This document shows positions 14,942 to 23,956 of a DNA stretch of 39,678 nucleotides, in pieces. The stretch is from an uncultured Acetobacteraceae bacterium. GTDB lineage: Bacteria; Pseudomonadota; Alphaproteobacteria; Acetobacterales; Acetobacteraceae. The DNA is taken from contig CALMVI010000076.1 in assembly GCA_937873095.1 (NCBI GenBank), forward strand, positions 1-39,678, read 5' to 3'. The number at the start of each line of letters is the position of its first letter. The stretch's first letter is position 1. The notes below the pieces were generated by a model. That model was given only the letters and a program-made list of their open reading frames with translations, did no database searches and had not been told where the DNA came from. A program made the position numbers and the translations under genes.

Positions 14942-16405
14942 ATGACGACCGGCCAGGGTTTGCCGCTGATCCTGGGCAAGGGGGCGGCCGTGCTGGGCCT
15001 GGTCGCGGCAAACGGGTTCTTCGTCGCCGCCGAGTTCTCCCTGGTCGGCACCCGCCGCAGCCGCATCGACGAGCTCGTGGCACAGGGCCGTGCGCGCGCC
15101 CGGCTGCTGCTGCGCACGGTGGACAACCTCGATGCCAACCTGGCCGCGACACAGCTCGGCGTCACCATCTCGTCGCTCGGGCTCGGCTGGATCGGCGAAC
15201 CGACGCTCGCCCGGCTGGTCGAACCGGCCTTCAGCGCGCTGGGTGCGAGGGCCGAGGCTGCCTCGCATGCCGTGGCGGCGGCACTCGCCTTCTGCATCAT
15301 CACGGTCCTGCACATCGTCCTGGGCGAGCTGGCGCCCAAGAGCTTCGCCCTGCGTTCGCCGGAAAGCATCGCGCTGTGGATCGTGCGGCCGCTGAGCCTG
15401 TTCCGCGCCCTGTTCCGGCCCGTCATCTTCCTGCTTAACGAGCTGGGCAACGTTGTCGTCCGCGCGTTCGGCCTGGAACCGGGCGACGCCGAGGGGCGGC
15501 TCCACTCGACCGAGGAGCTCAAGCTGCTGGTCGCCGCCAGCAGGGAAGCGGGACTGGTGCAGCAAGCGCAGCAGGAGGTGGTCGAGCGTGCGTTCGGCAT
15601 GGGCGAGCGGCGCATCCGCACCATCATGACGCCGCGCCACGACATCTACTGGGTCGACGCCAACGACAGCGCCCAGGCCATGTTGAGGCGCGTGAGGGAC
15701 AGCCGCCACGAACAGATACTGGTGGCCAGGGGCACGCTCGACCAGGTGCTCGGCGTGCTGCGCAAACAGGACATCCTCGACCTGTGCCTGGACGGCAAGC
15801 TGCTGCCTGGCAAGGACGGGACGGGCAAGGACGGGACGGGCGGGGACGGAACGGGCGAACGCGACCTGCTGGCTGCGGTCCGGGAGCCGCTCGCGGTGCA
15901 TGACGGGTCGACGGTGCTGCAGGTGCTGGAAACCTTCCGCAACCGCTCGATCCAGATGGCCCTCATCGTGGACGAGTACGGCGCTCTGCGCGGCGTCGTG
16001 ACGCAGACCGACCTCCTCGAGGCGCTGGCGGGCGAGATCGAGGATGGCGGGGAGCTCGACGTCGTCCGTCGCGAGGACGGCTCGCTGCTGGTCGATGCCA
16101 CGATGGCCCTGCTGGACGCGTTCCAGCAGCTCGGCATTTCCGCCATCCCCGATGACGGCCACGAGTACCGCACCCTGGCCGGTTTCGTTCTTCGCCAGCT
16201 CGGCCACATCCCGGTGGTGGGGGAGCGCTTCGAGTGGGATACCGGCGACGGGCTGCGAAGCTTCGAAGTGGTCGAGATGGAGGGCTACCGGATCGACAAG
16301 GTCCTGGTCTCGCGCACGCCCGGAAGACAGCCGGCGCGCGACGCGCCCGATGCGGCGAGCCCCGCGCAGACCCGCGCCGACCCTGTTTCAGCCGGGGGGA
16401 TGTGA
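14942..16405 (+). CDS. Hemolysin-C/CNNM-type membrane protein (DUF21-CBS-CorC)
   Basis: The 487-residue protein has an N-terminal DUF21 membrane domain (ANGFFVAAEFSLVGTRRSR near 24-42; hydrophobic runs to about 185, including VLHIVLGELAPKSFALR). Two CBS modules follow (IMTPRHDIYWVDAND; NRSIQMALIVDEYGALRGVV), then a CorC_HlyC domain (DATMALLDAFQQLG; TLAGFVLRQLGHIPVVGE). This layout is that of the CNNM/CorC/YfjD group linked to magnesium or cobalt efflux; the older hemolysin label is historical. A 15-bp tandem repeat adds a DGTG-rich linker between the CBS modules (residues 291-305). ATG 14942 is chosen because the conserved domain starts right after it. Confidence 0.88.
   Translation: MTTGQGLPLILGKGAAVLGLVAANGFFVAAEFSLVGTRRSRIDELVAQGRARARLLLRTVDNLDANLAATQLGVTISSLGLGWIGEPTLARLVEPAFSALGARAEAASHAVAAALAFCIITVLHIVLGELAPKSFALRSPESIALWIVRPLSLFRALFRPVIFLLNELGNVVVRAFGLEPGDAEGRLHSTEELKLLVAASREAGLVQQAQQEVVERAFGMGERRIRTIMTPRHDIYWVDANDSAQAMLRRVRDSRHEQILVARGTLDQVLGVLRKQDILDLCLDGKLLPGKDGTGKDGTGGDGTGERDLLAAVREPLAVHDGSTVLQVLETFRNRSIQMALIVDEYGALRGVVTQTDLLEALAGEIEDGGELDVVRREDGSLLVDATMALLDAFQQLGISAIPDDGHEYRTLAGFVLRQLGHIPVVGERFEWDTGDGLRSFEVVEMEGYRIDKVLVSRTPGRQPARDAPDAASPAQTRADPVSAGGM
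15812..15856 (+). repeat. Three 15-bp tandem units inside a CDS
   Basis: AAGGACGGGACGGGC occurs twice exactly (15812-15826, 15827-15841), followed by GGGGACGGAACGGGC (15842-15856). The units are in frame and encode KDGTG, KDGTG and GDGTG in the loop between the two CBS modules. The number of units could vary between strains without breaking the frame. Confidence 0.9.
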
Positions 16406-16436
16406 CCGGGTGCCGCCCGCCCGGACCGGCGTGCCG

Positions 16437-17123
16437 CTACCAGGACGCCGGAAACGGCGACACGCCGATCAGGTGCGCGTGCCCGCCCAGCATCAGGGCG
16501 TAGGCGGCAACCCCTGCCGCCGGCCGCCACCATGCCATCTCGCGCATCGACATCGTGTTTCGGCCGGACAGGATGGCGGCGAACGGCAGGATCGACGTGC
16601 GTCGTGCAAACGCGTCCCAGGCGGCATCGCCCAGCGCGCGCCTTCGCTTGGCGTCGATCGACACCGTGCCCGCGACCGACACGAGCGCCAGGCTGGCGAA
16701 GAACAGCAGTGACGCGGCGTCGCCGTTGCCGATCAGGTGGATGACGGACCACAGCGCCACGCCCATCAGGAACGGGTGGCGGGTGACCCGAACGATGCCC
16801 TGCGGCGCCTGCGCGACCAGGCCCTCCTGCGCGACCGAGGTCGGGTTCGGCGTGGCGAGCCCCACCACCACCAGCACGAAGGCGGGCAGCATGAGCGCGA
16901 TGGCGAACGGCTTCCACCATTGCAGCTGGCCCCAGGTTTCGACGTAGGGCGCGCCCTTGTAGGCCGAGACGAGCCAGACGATGGCGCCCACCGATGCCAC
17001 CGAGAACAGCACCATGTAGGCCCGCAACCCGACCGCCGCCACGATGCGGTCCCGCACCCGCGTCCCGCTGATGCCGAGATGGATGACGGCAAAGGCGGCA
17101 GCCGCGAGCGCGAGGGAGATCAT
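16437..17123 (-). CDS. NnrU-like membrane protein
   Basis: The 228-residue protein of five or six membrane segments resembles the NnrU/isoprenylcysteine methyltransferase-like group. It shows HLGISGTRVRDRI near 15, LRAYMVLFSVASVGAIVWLV, the conserved IVRVTRHPFLMGVALWSVIHLIGNGD and a later WDAFARRTSILPFAAIL. NnrU was named from denitrifying bacteria, but no denitrification gene is present here. The broader family may include membrane methyltransferases. ATG 17123 is preferred to the upstream start at 17171 because the first hydrophobic segment begins there. It is followed on the other strand by the CNNM-type gene, 31 bp away and convergent. Confidence 0.8.
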   Translation of the reverse strand: MISLALAAAAFAVIHLGISGTRVRDRIVAAVGLRAYMVLFSVASVGAIVWLVSAYKGAPYVETWGQLQWWKPFAIALMLPAFVLVVVGLATPNPTSVAQEGLVAQAPQGIVRVTRHPFLMGVALWSVIHLIGNGDAASLLFFASLALVSVAGTVSIDAKRRRALGDAAWDAFARRTSILPFAAILSGRNTMSMREMAWWRPAAGVAAYALMLGGHAHLIGVSPFPASW

Positions 17124-17214
17124 GGCCGCATGATGGGCCGCCTGGCCCGCGTGGCAAGAGCGCCTCTGCATGCCGCTGAGATGCGCGCGGGGCGGCGGCG
17201 CGCGAACTTCCCGG

Positions 17215-17733
17215 TCACGCTCCTCGCCGGTTGGCGGCCAGCTGCTCCGGCGTCAGCTGCAGCCAGAAATACAGGTGGTAGCTCGGCCCGGTCACGCCCT
17301 TGGCGGTCGGCAGCTTCATCTTAACCTCCTGTCCCGTCACCTGCACGGTGTCCACGTTCGGCGGAAAGACGACGTGCTGCACGTAGCGCGCCTCGTCCAG
17401 GACCTGGCCGTTGCGCAGCACGCCCAGGCCGTAGGGAATGTCGGCATCCGGCGCGGTCGAGGCGGGACCGCGGGTCACCACCATGACCACGTGGGAATGC
17501 GCGCCCTCCAGCTTGGTGCCGAGCGCTCCCGAGCAGGCGCCCCGCACGTCGGTCAGCTTGACGCTGAGCACGAGGTCGGAGAGATCGCGCCCGGCGCCGC
17601 GATAGCGGGACAGCGTGGCCGCGTCCGGCAGCACGTAGGGCTTGGGACACTGCACCGCCGTCTCGTTGGGATCGGAACCGCAGGCGGACAGGAGTGCGGC
17701 CAGCGACAGGGCCGTGGGAACGGGGTAACGCAT
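17215..17733 (-). CDS. Predicted lipoprotein of unknown function
   Basis: The 172-residue product has a lipoprotein signal: [18 protein letters not shown] with lipobox LSAC, so Cys18 should be acylated. The mature part includes [35 protein letters not shown] and [20 protein letters not shown], suggesting a beta-rich periplasmic domain. I recognise no family with confidence. GGAG lies 5 nt before the ATG. It is divergent from ispH, with a 163-bp gap that shows no clear promoter motif. Confidence 0.78.
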   Translation of the reverse strand: MRYPVPTALSLAALLSACGSDPNETAVQCPKPYVLPDAATLSRYRGAGRDLSDLVLSVKLTDVRGACSGALGTKLEGAHSHVVMVVTRGPASTAPDADIPYGLGVLRNGQVLDEARYVQHVVFPPNVDTVQVTGQEVKMKLPTAKGVTGPSYHLYFWLQLTPEQLAANRRGA

Positions 17734-17896
17734 TCTTGCTCCATCGCGCCGTGGCGCTCGACCGCTCGGCAGTGCGCAAACGACACGGCGCCTGCTTGCC
17801 ACAGCATGCCGCCTTTGCACCAGCGCCAGGCCGACGCCATATAGGTCGCAAGCCGCGGGTCGACTGCCCGCCGCCCATCGAGGGACCGGATCGCCG

Positions 17897-18880
17897 ATGC
17901 CAGACAGCCCGACCGACCTGATCGCCGCCCCGACGGCGGCCACGCTGCGTCCCCTGCGGGTGGTGCTGGCCGGCCCGCGCGGCTTCTGCGCCGGCGTGGA
18001 CCGCGCCATCCGCGTGGTGGAGGAGGCGCTGCGCCGCTACGGCGCGCCCGTGTACGTGCGCCACGAGATCGTGCACAACCGCACCGTGGTGGAAACCCTC
18101 GAAGCCCAGGGCGCGATCTTCGTCGAGGAGCTCGACGAGGTGCCGGAGAACGCCCACGTGGTGTTCTCCGCCCACGGCGTGCCGAAGGCGGTGCCCGAGG
18201 AGGCGCAACGCAGGAAGCTCGCCTATCTGGACGCCACCTGCCCGCTGGTCAGCAAGGTGCACCGCGAGGCGGAGCGGCATTCCTCCGAGGCGCGCCACAT
18301 CCTGATGATCGGCCATGCCGGCCACCCTGAGGTGGTGGGCACCATGGGGCAGCTGCCGCCCGGAGCGGTCACCCTGGTGCAGAACGCGGCCGAGGCGGAG
18401 ACGGTGACGCCAGGCGTCACCGAACGCCTGGCCTTCATCACCCAGACCACGCTGAGCGTGGACGACACGGCGGAGATCATCGACATCCTGCGCCGCCGCT
18501 TCCCCGACATCGAGGGGCCCCGGCGCGAAGACATCTGCTACGCCACCACGAACCGCCAGGCGGCGGTCAAGGCGATCGCGCAGGAGTGCGACCTGCTGAT
18601 CGTGATCGGCAGTCCCAACAGCAGCAACAGCCAGCGCCTGCGCGAGGTGGCCGAACGCGCCGGTGCAGGCCGGGCGGTGCTGGTGCCCAAGGTGGCGGAG
18701 ATGGATTTCTCCGTGCTGGACGGCGCGCGCACGGTCGGCATCACCGCGGGCGCGTCCGCCCCCGAAAGCCTGGTGCAGGAAGTCCTCTCCGCACTGGCGG
18801 CGCGGTATTCGCTGCAGATCGAGGAGCGCCAGGTCACGACCGAGGACGTGATTTTCAAGCTTCCCTATCCGCTTGCGTGA
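17897..18880 (+). CDS. ispH: 4-hydroxy-3-methylbut-2-enyl diphosphate reductase
   Basis: The 327-residue enzyme catalyses the last step of the MEP pathway, reducing HMBPP to IPP and DMAPP with a 4Fe-4S cluster. The three cluster cysteines are present: Cys31 ([14 protein letters not shown]), Cys114 ([11 protein letters not shown]) and Cys213 ([14 protein letters not shown]). Also visible are the substrate-site HEIVHNR (55-61), SAHGVPK (90-96) and the [12 protein letters not shown] loop. The N-terminal ~20 residues before [10 protein letters not shown] are extra and a slightly later start is possible. It stands alone, followed by a GC-rich hairpin repeat. Confidence 0.97.
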   Translation: MPDSPTDLIAAPTAATLRPLRVVLAGPRGFCAGVDRAIRVVEEALRRYGAPVYVRHEIVHNRTVVETLEAQGAIFVEELDEVPENAHVVFSAHGVPKAVPEEAQRRKLAYLDATCPLVSKVHREAERHSSEARHILMIGHAGHPEVVGTMGQLPPGAVTLVQNAAEAETVTPGVTERLAFITQTTLSVDDTAEIIDILRRRFPDIEGPRREDICYATTNRQAAVKAIAQECDLLIVIGSPNSSNSQRLREVAERAGAGRAVLVPKVAEMDFSVLDGARTVGITAGASAPESLVQEVLSALAARYSLQIEERQVTTEDVIFKLPYPLA

Positions 18881-18888
18881 CGTCTGGT

Positions 18889-18944
18889 GAAAGGCCAGGG
18901 GCGTCGCCCCATGCCTTCGCCATCCTCATCCAGCACTGGTGCTG
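18889..18944. repeat. GAAGGCCAGGGGC hairpin repeat, copy A, plus second hairpin
   Basis: GAAAGGCCAGGGGC-GTC-GCCCC has stem GGGGC/GCCCC (18898-18902, 18906-18910). A second perfect hairpin, CAGCAC-TG-GTGCTG, follows at 18931-18944. It lies just after ispH and may serve as its terminator. Related copies are at 33433 and 39610. Confidence 0.7.
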
Positions 18945-19085
18945 ATTGAGTCCGGACCCCAGACCGCCACCCCGCGCCGCTGGGTCAACATGCGCGCTGG
19001 CTCGCATGATTTGATGCTTGCCGGTGAGGTGTTGATGCGAACTGCACCCCTACGCGAGCGGCGTGGCTGCGTCGTGGGCGGACGT

Positions 19086-19514
19086 CTAGGCCAAGGACGG
19101 CTGCGCCGCTGCGGTCGGATCAGGATGGCGTGAGGCGGATGCGTGCCAGAGGAGAAAGCCTGTTCCTGCGACGAGCTCGACCGACATTGCGACCGTGAGC
19201 ACCGGGCCAGGCAGGCCATAGGCCAGCGCCGAGCCGAGCCGGGCCAGGCCGCTGAGCGCGATGGTGCCGCATAGCAGGCGAAACAGGACCGCCTCGTTCC
19301 GCAGGTGCGAACTCGCCCGCCACAGGACAACGCCAAAGCCAAACCAGATTGCGCCCCAAAAGCCGATTTGGCTGTTCAGGACCGGATCACACGCAACGCT
19401 CCCAAGGTGTGCGCCGGCAAAGATCAGGAGACCTACCCCGTCGACCATGTCGATGACCCCGGTAACGAACGGAATGACGCAGAGCGTTCGGACAGCTATT
19501 TTCAGGGCGTGCAT
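19086..19514 (-). CDS. DUF4345-like small membrane protein
   Basis: The 142-residue protein has four hydrophobic segments and fits the DUF4345 pattern. It has a first helix (IAVRTLCVIPFVTGVIDMVDG), then DPVLNSQIGFWGAIWFGFGVVLW with the conserved N-Q-GFWGA stretch, then RLLCGTIALSGLARLGSALAYG and a last helix (VELVAGTGFLLWHASA). Function is unknown. GAGGAGG precedes the ATG, giving confident start placement. It is divergent from the LysR gene across 143 bp, a common layout in which the LysR protein controls its neighbour. Confidence 0.8.
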   Translation of the reverse strand: MHALKIAVRTLCVIPFVTGVIDMVDGVGLLIFAGAHLGSVACDPVLNSQIGFWGAIWFGFGVVLWRASSHLRNEAVLFRLLCGTIALSGLARLGSALAYGLPGPVLTVAMSVELVAGTGFLLWHASASRHPDPTAAAQPSLA

Positions 19515-19657
19515 TGCAGGCCTCCTCAGGGTGTTGGCTGAACCCAGCTTCGCGTGGCGGATCGAGCCCGCTTTTGGAGCTGAGCTGCAGGGCTACATGT
19601 TGGCGTGCGTGGCCGGAGAGTTGTAGTTGCGGCCTGAGCCGAGGCAGTGTTGCCACC

Positions 19658-20617
19658 GTGTCAACATCCTTCACCCCCGCCTCGCTCCTGCAGCTTGTGT
19701 GCTTTGTCCGGGTGGTCGAGGCAGGGTCGTTCGCCGAGGCGGGCCGCCGGCTTGGGATGACCACGTCGGGCGTGTCCAAGGCGGTCAGCCGCTTGGAGGC
19801 GGAACACGGCGTCCGGCTGCTTCACCGCTCCACCCACGCGCTGTCTCTGACGAACGAGGGCGAGCAGGTGCTGGACGATGCGCGCGATGTGCTGCGCGGG
19901 TGCGAGCGGCTTGGGCTGGCACTTTCGCAGGCGGCCGATGGCGGCCGGGCCGGGCGCGTCCGGATCAGCGCGCCGCCGGGCTTCACGCGAGCCTGTCTGT
20001 TGCCTGTGCTGCCTCGCTTGCTGGACGCCCACCCGGAGATCCGCATCGAGATCCAGGCGAGCTACGATTTGGTCGATCTGGCCGATGAGGGTGTCGACCT
20101 GGCACTGCGCACTGGCCCGCTTGCGGGTCTGCCTGGCCACGTCAGCCAGGTGCTGTTCTCGTCCCCGTGGTGCGCATACGCGACGCCCGGCTACCTCGCG
20201 CGGCGCGGCACGCCGTTGTCGCCGGACGATCTGGCCCGCCACGACCTGATTGGCTTCCGCAACAGCGCCACTGGTCGAATCGGCGCCTGGCGCTTCCAGG
20301 ACCCCGCTGCTGGCGGCGAGAGCGGCGCTGTGCGCCATGACGCCGACGCCCGCATCGTGTTTGATGACGGCTTGGCGGCCTACGACATGGCGTGCGCCGG
20401 CTTTGGCATCGTTTGGGCGCCCGAGTGGCTCGCGCTTGGCGATGTGCGCCGCGGGCGCGTGGTGGAAGTGCTGAAGGAATGGCGCTCCGGCGAGATGCTC
20501 ATGTCCATCGTGCGTCGCGACCGCCGGCTCACGCCGCAACGGATCCGGGTGGTGATCGACTTCGTCTGCGAGGCGGCCAAGCTTTGGCAGGCCCGCTCAT
20601 CGGCGCCATTACACTAG
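19658..20617 (+). CDS. LysR family transcriptional regulator
   Basis: The 319-residue protein has an N-terminal winged helix (LLQLVCFVRVVEAGSFAEAG, then TTSGVSKAVSRLEAEHGVRL near 31-50, and THALSLTNEGEQVL) and a LysR substrate-binding domain (RVRISAPPGFTRACLLPVLP, VDLALRTGPLAG, FDDGLAAYDMACAGFGI). The best start is GTG 19658, since the conserved helix begins about 9 residues later and upstream codons look non-coding. It is divergent from the DUF4345 gene, its most probable target, and the effector is not apparent. The 162-bp gap after its stop contains only two direct TCCACAGG repeats near 20623 and 20636. Confidence 0.92.
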   Translation: MSTSFTPASLLQLVCFVRVVEAGSFAEAGRRLGMTTSGVSKAVSRLEAEHGVRLLHRSTHALSLTNEGEQVLDDARDVLRGCERLGLALSQAADGGRAGRVRISAPPGFTRACLLPVLPRLLDAHPEIRIEIQASYDLVDLADEGVDLALRTGPLAGLPGHVSQVLFSSPWCAYATPGYLARRGTPLSPDDLARHDLIGFRNSATGRIGAWRFQDPAAGGESGAVRHDADARIVFDDGLAAYDMACAGFGIVWAPEWLALGDVRRGRVVEVLKEWRSGEMLMSIVRRDRRLTPQRIRVVIDFVCEAAKLWQARSSAPLH

Positions 20618-20779
20618 GCGGTCCACAGGTTCGATCCACAGGCTTGCGCTGCGGGAACGACCACCACGAACGGGTGATGCCCTCCGTTGGCGGCGTTCGA
20701 GTGCGCGCGCCGGTCCATGCAACCCGGTCATCCCAGAGCCGTCTCACGTTCGGCGACACCTCAAGCCCCCGGGATAACC

Positions 20780-21862
20780 ATGCCCTACCTCCGCTACAGC
20801 GCCGACGTCGAGCAACCCACCCGTGACGAGCAGACGACCATCGACGGCATCGTCAAGGGCATGACCGAGCAGAGCCGGACGGTGGAGAAGCGCGAACACC
20901 ATGCGGTGCGCGCCAGCCACGCCAAGAGCTCCGCTTGCGTCGTCGGCGAGCTCGTCGTGGCGGATGCCCTTCCCGAGGAGCTGGCACAGGGCCTGTTCGC
21001 CAAGCCCGCGACGTATCCCGTGGCGGTCCGCTTCGCCCAGGGGCCGGGGGAGACGCTGGGCGACCGGGTTTCCACGCATCGCGGCATGGCCGTCAAGATC
21101 TTCGGCGTGGGTGGCGAGAAGCTGCCCGGCCATCGGGAAGACACGCAGGACTTCGTGTTCGCCACCGGGACCACCTTCCCGTCCGGCACCGCGGCCGGGT
21201 TCCTGCGGGACGGCACGGTGATCGGGAAGTCGACCGGCCTGCCTGAGGGCGTGAAGAGCGCCGTCTCGGCGACGGCGCGCGGGTTCAACGCCGTCCTGCA
21301 CGCCTTCGGCACCGAAAGCGCCAAGGCGGACTTCTTCGGCCACCCGTTCAGTCATCCCTTGTCGGACGCCTATTTCAGCCAGGCGCCGCTGCGCTATGGC
21401 GACTACATCGCCAAGCTGGGCATCGTTCCCGCGTCGGCTGCCCAGCTCGCACTGGCCGATTGGCGGCTCGATCCCCACCAGGACGAGGACGGCTTCCGTC
21501 ATGCGGCCGCCGCGTATTTCCGGAACGACGAGGCGGTCTACGAACTCAAGGCGCAACTCTGGGCCGATGCCGACAGGCAGCCGATCGAGGATGCATCGGT
21601 CGACTGGCCGGTCGCGATCAGTCCTTATCGCACCGTGGCCACCCTGCGTCTGCCGCGACAGGACGCTTACGGCGCCGCGCGGGTGCGCTACTTCGACGAG
21701 GTGATGACGTTCCGCCCGGCGCACAGCCTGCTGGCGCACCAGCCCCTCGGGTCGGTGATGCGGGCCCGGCTGCAGGTCTACGCGGCGCTGAGCGACTTCC
21801 GCCACCGCGAGAATGGAGTGTCCGTCGCGGGACCCGCGACGATCGACGAAATCCCCGACTGA
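20780..21862 (+). CDS. Catalase-family heme protein (short form)
   Basis: The 360-residue protein belongs to the short catalase-like group. It keeps the distal His47 (RASHAKSSACVVGEL) and the proximal haem region (RARLQVYAALSDFRHR with a likely axial Tyr). The position of the distal Asn, which is Asn130 in the paralogue at 23957, is Thr129 here (DFVFATGTTFP). Losing this Asn usually weakens catalase activity, so it may be a peroxidase-like or fatty-acid-hydroperoxide enzyme. It is clearly related to the 23957 gene, with an esterase and a Crp/Fnr regulator between them. The ribosome binding site is weak. Confidence 0.85.
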   Translation: MPYLRYSADVEQPTRDEQTTIDGIVKGMTEQSRTVEKREHHAVRASHAKSSACVVGELVVADALPEELAQGLFAKPATYPVAVRFAQGPGETLGDRVSTHRGMAVKIFGVGGEKLPGHREDTQDFVFATGTTFPSGTAAGFLRDGTVIGKSTGLPEGVKSAVSATARGFNAVLHAFGTESAKADFFGHPFSHPLSDAYFSQAPLRYGDYIAKLGIVPASAAQLALADWRLDPHQDEDGFRHAAAAYFRNDEAVYELKAQLWADADRQPIEDASVDWPVAISPYRTVATLRLPRQDAYGAARVRYFDEVMTFRPAHSLLAHQPLGSVMRARLQVYAALSDFRHRENGVSVAGPATIDEIPD

Positions 21863-21899
21863 TGCGCAGGCCTGGATCGGCGCCCGGGCAGCAGCCCGC

Positions 21900-22658
21900 C
21901 TAGCAACCCGGTCCCATCAGCCTCCTGTATTCGCCCTCCGGGTGGCCGTATGTGTCGCCCGCCAACAGCATGAGCCGTGTCCGGTCACGGACGATGACCC
22001 GGCCGCGCAGGGACCGGATGGCCTGCTCCTCCTCCAGCCGATGGAGCGCATCGGTGATGCTGCTGCGCCTGACGCCCAGCATGAGGCGGAACTCCTCGTG
22101 GGTCATGCAGATGTCGTCCTCGTGCACGCGATCATGGTACAGCAGGATCCACCGCGCCAGGCGACGCTCCGTCGGATGGGCGAGCGACGACACGATCGTC
22201 CGCCCCATCTGGATCATGAACACGTAGGCGAACTTCAGGAGGGTCCGCCGCAGGCTGTCGCTGGCGTCCGCGGCCGCCGCGAGCGCGTTCGCCGGTAGCC
22301 GCCAAGCCTCGCCGCGTTCGGCCCGCATGACGACGTCGTAGGGCCAGCGGTGATCGCCGAGCAGGAGCGGCCAGCCGGAGAAGCCCTCGTTGCCGATCAG
22401 GCCGACGGCGTAGCGACGATCCCCTTCGAGCGCGTCGAGGACGCCCGCTATCCCGTCCTCGGGAAAGCACACGCTGGCGATCGGGTCGCCCGCCCGCGCC
22501 AACGCGTCGCCCACCGCGAAGGGAACGCGTTCCAGGTGCGGCCGCAGCAGATCGAAGTCCCGCCGCGACAGGTTCCGCAGCAGCAGGTTGCGCACCGCCT
22601 CCTGCTCGGCGCAGCGCTGGTCGCCGGGCGCCGCGCTTGGGCAGAGGTCCTGGTCCAT
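21900..22658 (-). CDS. Crp/Fnr family transcriptional regulator
   Basis: The 252-residue protein has an N-terminal cyclic-nucleotide-binding-like beta-roll (LERVPFAVGDALARAGDPIA, FPEDGIAGVL, GLIGNEGFSGWPLLLG), a long dimer helix and a C-terminal winged helix (MTHEEFRLMLGVRRSSITDALHRLEEEQAIR). There is no N-terminal cysteine cluster, so it is not an oxygen-sensing FNR. This subtype is common in alphaproteobacteria and its ligand is usually unknown. It faces the first catalase-like gene (convergent) and is divergent from the esterase-catalase unit, across a 108-bp gap where its own control site may lie. Confidence 0.9.
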   Translation of the reverse strand: MDQDLCPSAAPGDQRCAEQEAVRNLLLRNLSRRDFDLLRPHLERVPFAVGDALARAGDPIASVCFPEDGIAGVLDALEGDRRYAVGLIGNEGFSGWPLLLGDHRWPYDVVMRAERGEAWRLPANALAAAADASDSLRRTLLKFAYVFMIQMGRTIVSSLAHPTERRLARWILLYHDRVHEDDICMTHEEFRLMLGVRRSSITDALHRLEEEQAIRSLRGRVIVRDRTRLMLLAGDTYGHPEGEYRRLMGPGC

Positions 22659-22766
22659 CCGTGTCTTTCATTCCTGGACCGAGCCCGGCGGCCCCGATCT
22701 GCCCGGTTCCGTACCGAAACCGCAGCGCCGCCCGTGGGTTGCCTGCCGGACGTCTGGAGAAGTCCC

Positions 22767-23891
22767 ATGCCCATCCGTATGAACCGCGCGCTGTCGCATG
22801 CCGCGCTCGCCACCACAGTGCTCTCATCCGTCGCGGGCCAGGCCGCGGCCCAATCCGCGCGGTCGGCATCCGCGCCGCCCCCGACGCTGCCCGCAGCCGT
22901 CGCCACCCGGCCCGCCAAGGCCGCGCCGGACATGCAGGCGGTGCTGGACGCGCTCGCCTCGCTCGGCGGCAAGCCGATCGAGACGCTGACGCCCGCCCAG
23001 GCGCGCGAGCACCCGTCCGCCGCCGATGCGGCCAAGGTGGTGATGAAGCAGAAGGGGATGCCGACCTCGCCCGACGCCTCGGTCAAGACCCAGGACAGGT
23101 CGTACGGCGACAACGCCAAGCAGTTCGCCCGCATCTACAAGCCGGCTTCCGCAACGGCCGGCGCCCCTTTGCCCGTGGTCGTCTACTACCACGGCGGCGG
23201 CTGGGTAATCGCCGACGTCAAGACCTACGACGCGGCGCCGCGCGCCATGGCCGCGGCGCTGGGCGCGATCGTTGTCTCGGTCGAGTATCGCCACGCGCCG
23301 GAATTCAAGTTCCCGGCGCAGCACGAGGACGCGGCTGCCGCCTATCGCTGGACGCTCGCCCATGCGGCATCCTGGGGCGGCGACCCGTCCAGGATCGCGC
23401 TCGCCGGGGAGAGCGCGGGCGGCAACCTCGCCGTCGCGACGGCCATCTACGCGCGCGACAACCACCTGCCCGCGCCGGCGTACGTCGTCTCCGTCTATCC
23501 GATCGCCAACGCCAGCAAGACGCTGCCGTCGCGCATGGATGCGGCCAACGCCAAGCCGCTGGACGCCGCCATGCTGCCGTGGTTCGGCTACTACTACCAG
23601 GCCAGCGAGGCCGACGCGCAGGATCCGCGCCTGAACCTGGTTGCGGCCGACCTGCACGGCCTGCCGCCGACCACGATCATCAACGCGCAGATCGACCCGC
23701 TGCGGTCCGACGGCGAGACGCTGGCCGCCGCCATGCGGGCGGTGGGCGACAGGGTCGAGCAGCGCACTTACCCGGGCGTCACGCACGAGTTCTTCGGCAT
23801 GGCCAAGGTGGTGGGCGCCGCCCAGCAGGCGAACGACCTCGCGGTGTTGCGGCTGCGGACGGCGTTCGCCTCGTCGCCGGCGCGGCACTGA
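22767..23891 (+). CDS. Exported alpha/beta hydrolase (HSL/acetyl-esterase type)
   Basis: The 374-residue protein has a signal peptide (MNRALSHAALATTVLSSVAGQAAAQ). Its hydrolase domain has the oxyanion motif YYHGGGWVIAD, the nucleophile elbow ALAGESAGGNLAV, the Asp in NAQIDPLRSDGE and the His in GVTHEFFGM. This is the hormone-sensitive-lipase family, acting on short acyl esters, probably in the periplasm. GGAGA before ATG 22767 supports that start over ATG 22779. It precedes the second catalase-like gene by 65 bp and is probably co-transcribed with it. Confidence 0.9.
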   Translation: MPIRMNRALSHAALATTVLSSVAGQAAAQSARSASAPPPTLPAAVATRPAKAAPDMQAVLDALASLGGKPIETLTPAQAREHPSAADAAKVVMKQKGMPTSPDASVKTQDRSYGDNAKQFARIYKPASATAGAPLPVVVYYHGGGWVIADVKTYDAAPRAMAAALGAIVVSVEYRHAPEFKFPAQHEDAAAAYRWTLAHAASWGGDPSRIALAGESAGGNLAVATAIYARDNHLPAPAYVVSVYPIANASKTLPSRMDAANAKPLDAAMLPWFGYYYQASEADAQDPRLNLVAADLHGLPPTTIINAQIDPLRSDGETLAAAMRAVGDRVEQRTYPGVTHEFFGMAKVVGAAQQANDLAVLRLRTAFASSPARH

Positions 23892-23956
23892 TCCCGGCGC
23901 GGGCGCGGCGCGGCGCCGCTCCCACCTCGCACCGAGAGCATGGAAGGAGTTCCCGC

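Noticed and set aside
13846-15645. 599-codon open frame on the minus strand
   Set aside because: It lies opposite the ROK and CNNM-type genes and has the Arg/Ser-rich composition of an antisense frame in GC-rich DNA. The plus-strand frames carry clear family motifs.
20623-20643. TCCACAGG direct repeats as DnaA boxes
   Set aside because: The sequence lacks the TTAT start of a DnaA box (TTATCCACA), and only two copies are present.
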